The notes: a model not told the origin generated them from the sequence alone. Shown: positions 1-9,044, counted from the stretch's first letter. The stretch is DNA of 64,000 bases from Vibrio metschnikovii CIP 69.14 (GCF_000176155.1 NZ_ACZO01000006.1:1736001-1800000), one strand, 5' to 3'. Numbers and translations: made by a program.

Positions 1-530
1 TCAGTGAAGATAAACCATTCGATGCCTTCTCCCTCCCAAAATCGCCGTTCCAATTCTAGCTTCTCAATTGTCCGTTCATCTTCAAGATCCTGCGCATACT
101 TGACCGATATTGCTTTGCTCAGCTGCTGCTCATCTGAATTGAAATCAACAAGTAAGTCAGTTGTCATTACTTGGATAACACCTTGATAGGCTGGGTGTTT
201 AATCCCCAACCGTTTTGCTATAGAAATCGTTGCTTCAGGATTAAGAGGGAATTGCTCTCGGATATCGATAACCGAGTGTTGCCAGTCGAAGATAAGAAAT
301 GCTGCTAATTCAAGATCAGAAAGTAAATGAACAATACGATTATGAGTAAGAGCTGGTCGTCGATGAACCCTTCCTTTACTGGGAACATCCCGAACGGTAA
401 GGAACGGCTTGTAATGTTTGCCAACTCCCTGACCTAGCTTCTCTTTTTGTAAACGCTTGAGAATAGCAGGTTCGAGTAGATTAGTGATTTCCCGAGGATG
501 AGGGGTAAGAAACGAAGTGTCTTGTTTCAT
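1..530 (-). CDS. tnsA: TnsA endonuclease of Tn7-like transposase (partial, C-terminal end cut off by window)
   Basis: TnsA is the restriction-enzyme-like subunit that cuts the 5' ends of the transposon while TnsB cuts and joins the 3' ends, giving cut-and-paste transposition. The first 176 codons are present, with no stop before the window edge. The N-terminal catalytic domain is clear: SDLELAAF (Glu74), MTTDLLVD (Asp125) and AISVKYA (Lys144) line up with the Tn7 TnsA active site Glu63/Asp114/Lys132, and IDIREQFPL and ERTIEKLELERRFW are family signatures. The ATG at 528-530 is the first possible start, because an in-frame TAG lies at 546-548 inside the hairpin. The ribosome site is weak. The missing C-terminal part normally contacts TnsC. 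Confidence 0.93.
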   Translation of the reverse strand, partial: MKQDTSFLTPHPREITNLLEPAILKRLQKEKLGQGVGKHYKPFLTVRDVPSKGRVHRRPALTHNRIVHLLSDLELAAFLIFDWQHSVIDIREQFPLNPEATISIAKRLGIKHPAYQGVIQVMTTDLLVDFNSDEQQLSKAISVKYAQDLEDERTIEKLELERRFWEGEGIEWFIFT

Positions 531-540
531 CTTATAGTAT

Positions 541-573
541 CCGAGCTATGCTTATTTATTAAGCATAGCTCGG
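541..573. terminator. Perfect hairpin between tnsA and the transposon end
   Basis: A 14-bp perfect inverted repeat (541-554 and 560-573) with a 5-base loop lies between the TnsB sites and the tnsA start. From memory, Tn7 carries a similar inverted repeat at the same place. It has no long U-run on either strand, so termination or shielding of tnsA from glmS read-through is only an inference. Confidence 0.6.
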
Positions 574-581
574 AAAGACTA

Positions 582-639
582 AAGTATGATAATTTTTTGT
601 TCAGTGTGATACTTTTTTGTAAGTATGATAATTTTTTGT
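582..639 (-). repeat. Three abutting TnsB-binding-type repeats of the transposon right end
   Basis: Three repeats of about 19-20 bases sit head to tail: 582-600, 602-620 and 621-639. The first and third are identical over 19 bases (aagtatgataattttttgt); the middle one differs at a few positions. Read on the minus strand each begins ACAAAAAA, like the ACAATAAAG start of Tn7 TnsB sites. Tn7 has four overlapping sites at this end; only three are visible here. Such sites normally also overlap the tnsABC promoter and let TnsB repress it. Confidence 0.85.
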
Positions 640-648
640 ATATCTACA

Positions 649-653
649 TCAGC
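649..653. repeat. Candidate 5-bp target-site duplication at attTn7
   Basis: The five bases tcagc directly outside the transposon tip are the expected target duplication. Their centre is 23 bases past the glmS stop, close to the canonical Tn7 insertion point. The partner copy at the other end is outside the window, so duplication itself is not shown. Confidence 0.6.
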
Positions 654-673
654 TCAGCATCATCGAAGCATGA

Positions 674-2506
674 TTATTCCACCGTCACCGCTTTGGCGAG
701 GTTACGTGGCTGATCAACATCTGTCCCTTTGATCAAGGCGACGTGATAAGACAATAACTGCATCGGAATCGTGTAATAGATCGGCGCAGTAATGGTACTA
801 ACAGGCGGCATAGTAATGATTTTCATCGTCGCATCTTCAGCAAAACCAGCGTCTTGATCGGCAAAGACATACAACAAACCACCACGCGCTCGCACTTCTT
901 CGATGTTTGATTTGAGCTTTTCAAGTAAATCATTACTTGGAGCCACAACAACGACTGGCATATCAGCATCAATCAGCGCGAGTGGCCCATGTTTTAACTC
1001 ACCCGCCGCATAAGCTTCTGCGTGAATGTAAGAGATTTCTTTGAGTTTTAATGACGCTTCAACGGCAATAGGGTAAAACTCACCACGGCCTAAAAATAGC
1101 GTGTGGTGTTTATCGGCAAACTCTTCGGCAATCGCTTCAATCTGTTTTTCACAGCCAAGGGCTTGCTCTATTTGTCTTGGTAGAGCATGGAGAGCTTGGA
1201 CAATCTCCGTCTCTAGTACACGATCTATCACTTGCTTTTGTTTGCCCAATGCTGTGACTAACATTAATAGAGCGGCGAGCTGAGTGGTAAAGGCTTTGGT
1301 TGATGCAACACCAATTTCCGTTCCGGCACGAGTCATAAAGGCAAAATCAGACTCGCGCACTAAAGATGAACCCGCGACGTTACAAATCGTCATCGCCGCC
1401 ATGTAACCTTTCTCTTTCGCTAGACGCAGTGCTGCCAGTGTATCGGCGGTTTCGCCTGATTGAGATAAGGTGATTAATAGGCTATTGGGGCGAGTAACAA
1501 ATTTACGGTAGCGAAATTCAGAGGCAATTTCCACATCGCAGCTCACGCCGGATAAAGCTTCAAACCAGTAACGAGCCGTCATACCTGCGTTGTACGACGT
1601 ACCACAGGCGACAATTTGGATATGCTCAACTTGCGCTAAAATTTCCGCGGCATTGACACCAATACTCTCGGTGATCACGCTATCGTGAGTGATGCGCCCT
1701 TCCATGGTATTGATCAACGCTGTGGGTTGCTCGAAAATTTCTTTTTGCATAAAGTGGCGAAACTTACCTTTATCACCAGCATCGTGTTCAGCGTTCGACT
1801 CAATCACTTCACGCATTACCTGCTCGCCATTGGCAGCAAAAATATTCACCTCACGGCGCGTCACTTCAGCAACATCGCCCTCTTCAAGGAACATAAAACG
1901 GCGAGTCACATTGAGTAACGCCAATTGATCAGAAGCTAAGAAGTTTTCACCCACACCTAAACCAATCACAATTGGGCTGCCTGAACGAGCCACGACAACT
2001 CGGCTAGGATCGGTACAATCGAGCACGACGGTACCGTACGCGCCTTCCAGCTGTTTAACTGTTTTTTGTACCGCTTCAAGCAAAGTGCTTGCAGAGCGAC
2101 GCTCCCACTCAACCAAATGAGCAATAACTTCGGTATCGGTTTGTGATTCAAAGACATAGCCACGGTCTTGTAATACGGTTCGCAGTGATGCGTGGTTTTC
2201 AATAATGCCATTATGGACCACGGTAATCGTGCCCGAGAGATGTGGATGAGCATTAATTTCTGACGGTTCACCATGAGTCGCCCAGCGAGTATGAGCAATA
2301 CCTGTACCGCCAATGACTTTTTGCTGCTCGACCGCATCCGCTAATTCTTGCACTTTTCCTAAGCGACGTACGCGAGTAAGCGTATTCTCACTATCCACCA
2401 CCGCAACGCCGGCAGAATCATAGCCTCGATATTCCAAACGACGTAAACCTTCGACTAAAATTTCCGCCACATCACGCTGCGCAACTGCGCCAACAATTCC
2501 ACACAT
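674..2506 (-). CDS. glmS: Glutamine-fructose-6-phosphate aminotransferase (isomerizing)
   Basis: GlmS makes glucosamine-6-phosphate from fructose-6-phosphate and glutamine in the cytosol, the first step toward UDP-GlcNAc for peptidoglycan and LPS. The 610-residue protein begins MCGIVGAV; Cys2 becomes the N-terminal nucleophile of the class II amidotransferase domain (about 1-240), followed by two SIS sugar-isomerase domains (about 285-600) and the conserved tail ending LAKAVTVE. The start is the ATG at 2506, not the GTG six bases upstream, because GGAG sits 7 bases before it and the Cys must follow Met. The 3' end is the TnsD recognition region used by the adjacent Tn7-like element, and it is intact. 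Confidence 0.97.
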   Translation of the reverse strand: MCGIVGAVAQRDVAEILVEGLRRLEYRGYDSAGVAVVDSENTLTRVRRLGKVQELADAVEQQKVIGGTGIAHTRWATHGEPSEINAHPHLSGTITVVHNGIIENHASLRTVLQDRGYVFESQTDTEVIAHLVEWERRSASTLLEAVQKTVKQLEGAYGTVVLDCTDPSRVVVARSGSPIVIGLGVGENFLASDQLALLNVTRRFMFLEEGDVAEVTRREVNIFAANGEQVMREVIESNAEHDAGDKGKFRHFMQKEIFEQPTALINTMEGRITHDSVITESIGVNAAEILAQVEHIQIVACGTSYNAGMTARYWFEALSGVSCDVEIASEFRYRKFVTRPNSLLITLSQSGETADTLAALRLAKEKGYMAAMTICNVAGSSLVRESDFAFMTRAGTEIGVASTKAFTTQLAALLMLVTALGKQKQVIDRVLETEIVQALHALPRQIEQALGCEKQIEAIAEEFADKHHTLFLGRGEFYPIAVEASLKLKEISYIHAEAYAAGELKHGPLALIDADMPVVVVAPSNDLLEKLKSNIEEVRARGGLLYVFADQDAGFAEDATMKIITMPPVSTITAPIYYTIPMQLLSYHVALIKGTDVDQPRNLAKAVTVE

Positions 2507-2517
2507 TTTCACACTCC

Positions 2518-2530
2518 ATTTATTTCGATC
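2518..2530. promoter_or_regulatory. Operator-like TTTCGAT motif in the glmS leader
   Basis: The segment atttatttcgat just upstream of glmS is repeated almost exactly at 3414-3426, upstream of the DeoR-family gene. This suggests one protein, plausibly the neighbouring regulator, acts at both places. Inference from sequence sharing only. Confidence 0.4.
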
Positions 2531-2589
2531 TTTTTTCCACCAGTAGATCGCCCGTTAACAGCCATATACTGATGAGTAGATAATCATGC

Positions 2590-3351
2590 TTACGCTCGAA
2601 TCACTCGCACACGATGCGATTCAATTTGTTTGAGATAGGCGTCGCTGAGATCGCTGTCCGTCACTAAGACATCAATACAATCCCAAGCCAGCTCTAAGTT
2701 GGGGATTTTTCGGCCAATCTTTTCTGATTCAATCATCACGATCACTTCACGTGACACTTCTGCCATGACTTTACTTAACCCGGTTAACTCATTGAACGTG
2801 GTCGTGCCGCGTTCAAGATCAACACCATCAGCGCCGATAAATAACTGATCAAAGTCGTAAGAACGCAAGACAGACTCCGCCACTTGACCCTGGAAAGATT
2901 CAGAATGAGTATCCCAAGTGCCACCGGTCATCAGTAGTGTCGGCTCACTTTCTAGCTCATTGAGGGCATTGGCGACATGCAATGAATTGGTCATAACCAC
3001 CAAACCACGTTTATCGTTCAACTGCTGGATCAGTGCTGCCGTGGTACTGCCACTATCAATAACAATTCGATTATGATCTCTGATCAGCTTAGCGGCTTGT
3101 TTGGCTAGTGCTACCTTTCGAACCGAAACTTTTTCATTCAATTCATCTGCCATCACTTCTTTTGGCAAAGCGATCGCTCCACCATAACGCCTAAGTAATA
3201 GACCATTGGTTTCTAATGAGGCAAGATCCTTTCTAATCGTGACTTCTGAGGTAGAAAACTGCTGAGAAAGTGCTTCGACACTTACCTCGCCTTGTTGATT
3301 GACTAAACTGGCGATCGCGTGTCTTCGTAGCTGGGTATTTCGTTTCGACAT
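2590..3351 (-). CDS. DeoR-family transcriptional regulator next to glmS
   Basis: A 253-residue DeoR-type repressor. The N-terminal helix-turn-helix (about 20-60, with TSEVTIRKDLASLE and the RRYGGA wing) is followed by a sugar-phosphate-sensing domain (about 75-230) carrying IDSGSTT and the VMTNSLHVANAL segment. Family members usually sense phosphorylated sugars; lying directly upstream of glmS it may control amino-sugar metabolism, but the effector is unknown. The start is taken at MSKRNTQLRR, which fits the family; the longer GTG frame would run through operator-like repeats. The gap to glmS is 83 bases, so co-transcription is possible. Confidence 0.85.
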   Translation of the reverse strand: MSKRNTQLRRHAIASLVNQQGEVSVEALSQQFSTSEVTIRKDLASLETNGLLLRRYGGAIALPKEVMADELNEKVSVRKVALAKQAAKLIRDHNRIVIDSGSTTAALIQQLNDKRGLVVMTNSLHVANALNELESEPTLLMTGGTWDTHSESFQGQVAESVLRSYDFDQLFIGADGVDLERGTTTFNELTGLSKVMAEVSREVIVMIESEKIGRKIPNLELAWDCIDVLVTDSDLSDAYLKQIESHRVRVIRA

Positions 3352-3780
3352 GAGGTTTGATTTTTTAAGTTTCGATTCGAAATCAATTATAATCACTTCG
3401 AAACATTTCAGTCTATTTATTTCGATACAAAAAATTAATAATTAGCGCTAAAACCTTGTTCTAAGACAAGTCTTAAATCGTGATATTGGCAGCATTAGAT
3501 GATAGAATTCGCATCCGAAAAGAAAAAAAATTACAGAACTTGACGTAAATTTTTAACCACAATGGCTATTTGTAGACGTTGTGGCTTTGTTTGTGAAATT
3601 TCACCTCAGATAAGCAGTCATAAAATGACTAAATCTGTTGAAAGACTTTCAGCTTTAGAGTGAAACAGACTCGTGAAACCTAAGAGGCAAACGGAGACGC
3701 TTGCCATTACCGAGAACACTTTAAGGCTAAGCATTACCCTTTAAATTCATCTTAAATTTATTTACCGGAGAGCACTTTCC
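3352..3780. other. Divergent promoter region between DeoR-family gene and pykF
   Basis: No gene is seen here. The regulator side (3370-3426) carries TTTCGAW repeats. An inverted repeat (ccacaa at 3557-3562 with ttgtgg at 3579-3584) lies mid-way. The pykF ribosome site (cggagag) is about 12 bases before its ATG. A TTGACG hexamer at 3539-3544 could be a -35 box, but I see no convincing -10 to match. Confidence 0.5.
3370..3426. promoter_or_regulatory. Cluster of TTTCGAW operator-like repeats upstream of the DeoR-family gene
   Basis: The palindrome tttcgattcgaaa (3370-3382), ttcgaaa (3397-3403) and tttcgat (3420-3426) give four copies of TTTCGAT/A in 57 bases, on both strands. DeoR-family regulators typically bind short repeated motifs of this kind near their own gene. 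Probable autoregulatory operators; not proven. Confidence 0.5.
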
Positions 3781-5193
3781 ATGAAAAAGACCAAAATCGT
3801 TTGTACGATTGGCCCTAAAACTGAATCTGTAGAAAAACTGACTGAGCTAGTCAATGCGGGCATGAACGTCATGCGTCTTAACTTCTCTCACGGTGACTTC
3901 GTTGAGCACGGTACACGTATCGCGAACTTCCGCAAGGTAATGGAAAACACCGGTAAGCAACTCGCGATTCTATTGGATACTAAAGGTCCTGAAATTCGCA
4001 CCATCAAACTAGAAAATGGTGATGATGTTGATCTCGTTGCTGGTCAAGAGTTCACGTTTACTACTGATACCTCAGTTGTCGGTAACAAAGACATCGTTGC
4101 TGTGACTTATGCAGGTTTTGCTAAAGATCTTGCCGCAGGCAACACTATTTTAGTCGATGATGGCCTAATCGAAATGAAAGTGATTGCCACCACTGAGACT
4201 GAAGTAAAATGTAAAGTCCTTAATAACGGCGCACTGGGTGAGAACAAAGGCGTTAACCTACCTAACGTTTCAGTTAACCTACCCGCTCTGTCTGAAAAAG
4301 ATAAAGCAGACCTTAAATTTGGTTGTGAGCAAGGCGTTGATTTCGTTGCGGCTTCTTTCATTCGTAAAGCAGATGACGTACGTGAAATTCGCGAATTACT
4401 GACTGCCAACGGCGGCGCAGATATCCAAATTATCTCTAAAATTGAAAACCAAGAAGGCGTGGATAACTTCGACGAAATTCTTGAGCTTTCTGACGGTATC
4501 ATGGTTGCTCGTGGCGACCTAGGTGTTGAGATCCCTGCTGAAGAAGTTATCTTTGCACAGAAGATGATGATCGAAAAATGTAACCGCGCACGTAAAGTGG
4601 TTATCACCGCAACGCAAATGCTTGATTCAATGATCAAGAACCCACGTCCAACGCGCGCAGAAGCTGGCGACGTAGCCAACGCGGTAATGGATGGTACAGA
4701 TGCAGTGATGCTTTCTGGCGAAACAGCAAAAGGTAAATACCCTGTTGAAGCGGTCACTATCATGGCGCAAATCTGTGCTCGCACTGACCGCGTTCTACAA
4801 GCGGAGTTGGGTTCTCGTCTAGACAGCCCACGCCTACGCATTACTGAAGCCGTTTGTAAAGGTGCGGTAGATACTGCTGAGAAATTGGCGGCTCCACTTA
4901 TCGTGGTCGCAACTGAAGCGGGTAAATCAGCTCGTTCAGTGCGTAAGTACTTCCCAACTGCGAACATCATTGCGGTAACAACCAACAAGAAAACGGCCGC
5001 TCAACTCGTTCTGACTAAAGGTGTAACACCTGTTGTTGTTGATGCGATTGAAAGCACCGATGATTTCTACCGTCTAGGTAAAGAGATTGCTTTAGAATCG
5101 GGTTTAGGTAAGAAAGGCGACATCGCCGTGATGGTTTCAGGTGCATTGGTTGCATCAGGTACAACCAATACCGCTTCTGTTCACGTTCTATAA
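3781..5193 (+). CDS. pykF: Pyruvate kinase I
   Basis: Converts phosphoenolpyruvate and ADP to pyruvate and ATP, the last step of glycolysis. The 470-residue length equals that of the enterobacterial type I, fructose-1,6-bisphosphate-activated enzyme. The start [14 protein letters not shown], the barrel motif [11 protein letters not shown], the catalytic-lysine segment [10 protein letters not shown] (about 216-225), [11 protein letters not shown] and the metal/phosphate-binding ATQMLDSM are all present. The C-terminal regulatory domain runs from about 345 to 470. It is a single-gene unit with its own leader and a strong terminator. Confidence 0.97.
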   Translation: MKKTKIVCTIGPKTESVEKLTELVNAGMNVMRLNFSHGDFVEHGTRIANFRKVMENTGKQLAILLDTKGPEIRTIKLENGDDVDLVAGQEFTFTTDTSVVGNKDIVAVTYAGFAKDLAAGNTILVDDGLIEMKVIATTETEVKCKVLNNGALGENKGVNLPNVSVNLPALSEKDKADLKFGCEQGVDFVAASFIRKADDVREIRELLTANGGADIQIISKIENQEGVDNFDEILELSDGIMVARGDLGVEIPAEEVIFAQKMMIEKCNRARKVVITATQMLDSMIKNPRPTRAEAGDVANAVMDGTDAVMLSGETAKGKYPVEAVTIMAQICARTDRVLQAELGSRLDSPRLRITEAVCKGAVDTAEKLAAPLIVVATEAGKSARSVRKYFPTANIIAVTTNKKTAAQLVLTKGVTPVVVDAIESTDDFYRLGKEIALESGLGKKGDIAVMVSGALVASGTTNTASVHVL

Positions 5194-5232
5194 TCGTTGC
5201 TCGATACCGAGAAAGTGATCAACTAAACGCAA

Positions 5233-5259
5233 AACGGGGCTGAAAAGCCCCGTTTTTTT
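5233..5259 (+). terminator. Rho-independent terminator of pykF
   Basis: The GC-rich stem aacggggct / agccccgtt with a 4-base loop is followed by seven T residues, 40 bases past the pykF stop. Confidence 0.93.
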
Positions 5260-5299
5260 ATCTCGCTAATACCGACGCCAAGATTATCTTAACCGATGA

Positions 5300-7141
5300 T
5301 TAGCTCTCTTGACTTAAAAAAGTCGACACCTGATTGCGCCCCGACTTTTTCGATTCATACAGAGCGATATCGGCACACTTATAGGAACGTGTTGCATCAA
5401 GGGTTAAGTCCGTAATGCCAGCACTGACGGTCACGGATAAATGCGGTTCGGCTTCCACCGCCCCTCTTAATCGCTCAATAATCTGCTGCGCTTGCTCAAT
5501 GCGGGTCGAGGGCATAATAACAGCGAACTCTTCACCACCAATTCGTGCGATAAAGTCATAACGGCGAAGGTGTTGAGTCAGTAAACGAGCCACGTCAATG
5601 ATCACACGATCGCCCTGATCGTGACCTTGTTCATCATTAACACGCTTAAAGAAATCAATATCTAATAACACCAAACAGACGGGATAAGCATTGCCCTCAG
5701 CTTGAATACGCTCCACCTGATGAGTAAGCTCTAATTCAAACTTACGTCGATTCCATAACTGAGTCAGGCTATCTTTCTCACTTAATTCACGCAACTTATT
5801 CTCTAATTGCTTACGTTCGGTAATATCAACTATCGACGTAATATAATAACTCACTCGCCCTGACTCTATAATTCCTTGAATACGCATCAACGTAGTCAAC
5901 ATATCACCTTGCGCAGTGGCGAACTCGACTTCCCCTTGCCAATAATGCTCGCTGGTAATTCGCTCTAAGACACTTAATATAAATGGCATGCCGTTATGAT
6001 AAAGCAAGGTTTTCAGTCCGTTACGGCCGATCGCCCACGCTTTTGGTAACCCCGTCATACGTTCGAACTCATTATTAACCATCATGATTTGATGGTGTTT
6101 ATCGGCAATCATTACTGCTGTCATACCATTTAGTGCTGCGCGTGCAAGCTTACTTTCTATATCGCGTCGATGGTAATGCAACACCATCGATAAGGTCGGC
6201 AAAGTAAAAAGCATCACCATGAGCAATACAAATAACCCTTCTTTGACTAGGTCATTTAAATCACGTTCGGCGCGCTGTGCTAATTCTTCCGGAGTTAAAT
6301 GGACAATCAAATACATCGATTGATCATCGGTTAATGAAATAGATGCAAAGGCAATTAAATGCCCCTGTTCAAGCTGATACCCCGTATTTTCGGTCTGCAT
6401 ACGTTGCCACGTCAGCGGAAAACGGTGTGCGAGATTATCTTCCAGTATAAAAGGCTTCATTAACGCATGTTGTGATAACTTATGGCTCAAGACAACCCCT
6501 TGGTCGGTGACGATTTCGGGTTGTAAATCACGTTGTAAGCTATAACTGACTCGATCTGCTAAACGCCAAAGATTAATATCCATCATGATATAGCCGTAAC
6601 GCAGTCCAAATACCTTAACGGGCGTGATGAGCTGCATCGATGGTATCGGATGGTGATCATTCCATCCCCAAATACCAATTTGCTCGTCACTGAGCTGCTC
6701 AGCAAGTGCAAGTCGTGCACTACTGAGTTGATTGTCCGGTGCATGGCTGATCACTTTGCTCGACTCTGTAGCCGAGTACATCACCCCGACATTGGCTTGG
6801 CCTTCATTATCAAAAAAGACGATTGAGTTATACCATTTTTGGTAATGAGCAACGGACGCAAACGCTTCTTCGAGTAAGCGCTGATTGTTCGGCTCAGGCG
6901 AGAAGGCGTAATCGCAGGTCGTCTGACTATGACTGAGTAGATGAATGATAGAAAAAAGTTGATCTTGGATATTGGCGTACTCTCTCACACCATAAGAGAG
7001 TTGATGGAGCGCTTGCTGAGCGGCGTGATTAATATGATTTTGTTTCACTTTTTGATGGCGCTGAGCGTAATAGAAAACGATGATTGAGGTGGTCAAAGCG
7101 CAGGCAATGAGAAGAAAAGTAATCGCTCTAGAAAATCTCAT
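5300..7141 (-). CDS. Membrane-anchored PAS-GGDEF diguanylate cyclase with periplasmic sensor region
   Basis: Predicted to make cyclic-di-GMP, which controls biofilm and motility. Domain order: a transmembrane helix (about 5-25), a periplasmic region of roughly 280 residues (likely ligand sensor, Cache-like by layout), a second helix (LFVLLMVMLFTLPTLSMV), a cytoplasmic PAS domain ending ITSIVDITERKQLENKLREL, and a C-terminal GGDEF domain. The active-site loop reads GGEEF, competent in this family, and RRYD five residues upstream is an intact product-inhibition I-site. The internal ATG at 7141 is preferred over the GTG at 7159; neither has a good ribosome site. The signal sensed is unknown. Confidence 0.88.
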   Translation of the reverse strand: MRFSRAITFLLIACALTTSIIVFYYAQRHQKVKQNHINHAAQQALHQLSYGVREYANIQDQLFSIIHLLSHSQTTCDYAFSPEPNNQRLLEEAFASVAHYQKWYNSIVFFDNEGQANVGVMYSATESSKVISHAPDNQLSSARLALAEQLSDEQIGIWGWNDHHPIPSMQLITPVKVFGLRYGYIMMDINLWRLADRVSYSLQRDLQPEIVTDQGVVLSHKLSQHALMKPFILEDNLAHRFPLTWQRMQTENTGYQLEQGHLIAFASISLTDDQSMYLIVHLTPEELAQRAERDLNDLVKEGLFVLLMVMLFTLPTLSMVLHYHRRDIESKLARAALNGMTAVMIADKHHQIMMVNNEFERMTGLPKAWAIGRNGLKTLLYHNGMPFILSVLERITSEHYWQGEVEFATAQGDMLTTLMRIQGIIESGRVSYYITSIVDITERKQLENKLRELSEKDSLTQLWNRRKFELELTHQVERIQAEGNAYPVCLVLLDIDFFKRVNDEQGHDQGDRVIIDVARLLTQHLRRYDFIARIGGEEFAVIMPSTRIEQAQQIIERLRGAVEAEPHLSVTVSAGITDLTLDATRSYKCADIALYESKKSGRNQVSTFLSQES

Positions 7142-7228
7142 AGCCCTAATTATATACACTCAGTCGTCTCAGAATGCGCATTATAACAGCATTTTCTTAT
7201 TGCTGAACAAAAAACTAGCGCATAGCAC

Positions 7229-7260
7229 TAAAGCGCCCCCACGCAACGGAGTGCGCTTTA
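7229..7260 (-). terminator. Hairpin downstream of yggE
   Basis: An 8-bp perfect stem (taaagcgc / gcgcttta) surrounds a 16-base C/G-rich loop just after the yggE stop. The U-run is poor, so this is a weak terminator or a 3'-end stabiliser. Confidence 0.5.
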
Positions 7261-7268
7261 AGTCAAAT

Positions 7269-7967
7269 TTAATGGGTCAATTTATAAATCACATCGACTC
7301 GATCACGGATAACAATCGTTGAATCTTGATAGCTCTGACTCACTTCTGCGCTATCGGCCATGCTGACTGAACGCATCATCACCGGCTGAGGGGTGATTGA
7401 ACTGTATTCAATACGCCATACAGGCCCCAACTTGCTTTGAAAACCAGCCGCTAATGAATGGGCTTTTTGTTTGGCATCTTCAATCGCTGCCATTCTCGCT
7501 TGCTGTTGGTATTTGGCTTGTTCACTGACTTTTAATTGAACGTTATCGACCTGATTAATACCCAAAGCCAACGCTAAGTCTAAGTACTGATTCAAAGCAC
7601 TGAGTTTTTCCACATCAACGGTGACACTTCTCTGTGCTCGATAGCCAACTAACTCAGGCTGTCCAGACTTTGGATAATGATATTGAGGAGTGAGATACAA
7701 ATTTGAACTGGAGATATCTTCACTTTTCACACCGGACTGCTTGAGGCTATCGACAAAATCCGCAACCACTTTATCCACCGTGGCTTTCGCTTGCTCAGCA
7801 TTCATCGTAGTTTCAACCACCTTCACGGAAAACTGCGCTCTGTCTGGTTGAGCAATGACTTCACCATAACCAGAAGTCACGATATGAGGAAAGTTCATTT
7901 GCTGAGCTTGCGCACTCACCGCCGTAAGACTGCATAAGACTATAAGCCATTGACGTAGCGATTTCAT
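7269..7967 (-). CDS. yggE: SIMPL/DUF541 periplasmic protein YggE
   Basis: A 232-residue secreted protein with a signal peptide ending near VSAQAQQ and the SIMPL (DUF541) fold: start ITSGYGEV-type motif (VTSGYGEVIAQPDRAQFSV), central YRAQRSVTVDV and a long helix rich in Gln/Ala. In E. coli YggE lowers oxidative damage; the mechanism is unknown. It sits beside argP, argO and mscS exactly as in enterobacteria, which supports the name. The second ATG (7967) is taken because AAGGA is 8 bases before it; the first ATG overlaps that site. Acts in the periplasm or at the outer membrane. Confidence 0.88.
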   Translation of the reverse strand: MKSLRQWLIVLCSLTAVSAQAQQMNFPHIVTSGYGEVIAQPDRAQFSVKVVETTMNAEQAKATVDKVVADFVDSLKQSGVKSEDISSSNLYLTPQYHYPKSGQPELVGYRAQRSVTVDVEKLSALNQYLDLALALGINQVDNVQLKVSEQAKYQQQARMAAIEDAKQKAHSLAAGFQSKLGPVWRIEYSSITPQPVMMRSVSMADSAEVSQSYQDSTIVIRDRVDVIYKLTH

Positions 7968-8107
7968 ATTACTCATCCTTTATGTTGGAAAATGTTGTGA
8001 TAGATAAATCACGTTAACTCGTTATATCATCATAAACCAATATAGAGTGATTCACTTGGCATTGCTGATAAACTGACACCGTTTTAACTTATTGAACCCA
8101 CTCAAAC

Positions 8108-9004
8108 TTACTGTGGTAAGTGCGTCCTAGCATAGTCAACGATCCCTGTTGATAGCTGAGCTAAAATCCCCGTTTCTAATAGCCAATGATGCCAATAGAT
8201 CACATTGGTTACGGTTTGCCCAGGCGTCACCTCAACCAACTCACCTTGTGCCAACTCCTCTGCAATTTGTAAACGTGGAATTAAACAATAAGCCAATCCT
8301 GCTTTTGCAAGGGCAACGAAAGCCTCAGAGCTACCGACTTTATGATTGATCCGCATCTCACTCTGCACCGCAAAGTGCTGTTTTAAAAATTGTTTATGTT
8401 GGCTATCTTGCATATCAAATGATACCGATGGGGCATGGAGCAGAGTGTGCGCATTAACACCATTCGAAAAATAGCGCGTCATAAAGCTGGGGCTGGCGAC
8501 ACATACGTAATCCATTTTGCCCAAGTATTCCGCTCGACAACCCGGTAACGGTTGATCATCTAAACTGATCGCTCCCACCACTTCGCCATTCTTCATTTTT
8601 TCTATCGAACGGGATTCATCAAGAATAGAGAATTGAAAAGCGACGTTTTCTTTACTCATGATCGGCCGTAAAGCAGGAATAACCCAACTGGCTAAACTGT
8701 CAGCATTGGTAGCAATTGATAAGGTGACCGGACGTGCTGAGGTATCGTTTAATAACTCTGGCATGGTTTCTTGCTCCAGCAGGAGAACCCGCCGATACAA
8801 CCCAAGCAATTTCTTGCCTATCAGAGTCGGCTTCGGGGGAGCGCTACGCACCAGTGCTGGCTGCGCGATGAATTTCTCCAGCTGTTTGATACGCTGCGAA
8901 ACGGCAGATTGAGAAATACACAACTTTTCAGCCGCACGCTCAAAGCCTCCATATTGTAAAACCGCATCCAGAGCTTCTATCCATTTGTAATCTAAGCCAC
9001 GCAC
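8108..9004 (-). CDS. argP: LysR-family regulator ArgP (arginine/lysine-responsive activator)
   Basis: ArgP activates the divergent exporter gene argO when arginine is abundant and is blocked by lysine. The N-terminal winged helix (about 5-60) reads [24 protein letters not shown], nearly the E. coli ArgP sequence; the effector domain includes [17 protein letters not shown], the equivalent of the E. coli NADSLATW segment. The GTG at 9004 is chosen ([15 protein letters not shown]) because GGAGG lies 9 bases upstream and it matches the family length (298 residues); the longer frame starts with TTG over that site. argP and argO face away from each other over 123 bases. Confidence 0.93.
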   Translation of the reverse strand: MRGLDYKWIEALDAVLQYGGFERAAEKLCISQSAVSQRIKQLEKFIAQPALVRSAPPKPTLIGKKLLGLYRRVLLLEQETMPELLNDTSARPVTLSIATNADSLASWVIPALRPIMSKENVAFQFSILDESRSIEKMKNGEVVGAISLDDQPLPGCRAEYLGKMDYVCVASPSFMTRYFSNGVNAHTLLHAPSVSFDMQDSQHKQFLKQHFAVQSEMRINHKVGSSEAFVALAKAGLAYCLIPRLQIAEELAQGELVEVTPGQTVTNVIYWHHWLLETGILAQLSTGIVDYARTHLPQ

Positions 9005-9025
9005 TCTTGTATCCCTCCACAGCAA

Positions 9026-9044
9026 AAATAAGCCAAGCTTATTT
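9026..9044. promoter_or_regulatory. Palindrome in the argP-argO intergenic region, probable ArgP site
   Basis: aaataag / cttattt with a 5-base spacer gives a perfect 7-bp dyad of the size and A/T character bound by LysR-type proteins. It is nearer the argP start, so it may serve both autoregulation and argO activation. Inference. Confidence 0.45.

Larger units (their letters stand above)
1..648 (-). mobile_element. Tn7-like transposon, tnsA-side (right) end inserted at glmS
   Basis: The window opens inside a Tn7-family element. Visible parts, reading away from glmS: the terminal TGT (ACA at 646-648 on the plus strand), six bases, three abutting TnsB-type sites (582-639), a 14-bp perfect hairpin (541-573), then tnsA read outward to base 1. 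The tip lies 26 bases past the glmS stop codon, where Tn7 inserts through TnsD, and in the same orientation (tnsA end next to glmS). The TGT-6 nt-ACAA spacing of the tip matches Tn7. tnsB, tnsC, a target selector and any cargo must lie left of the window, so the type of element cannot be decided here. Confidence 0.93.

Noticed and set aside
498..713. 71-codon plus-strand frame across the transposon end and glmS 3' end
   Set aside because: It runs through tnsA antisense, the hairpin and the TnsB repeats, all explained by the Tn7-like end.
4107..4988. 293-codon open frame antisense to pykF
   Set aside because: Mirror of a strongly biased, highly expressed coding sequence; no ribosome site or recognisable domain.
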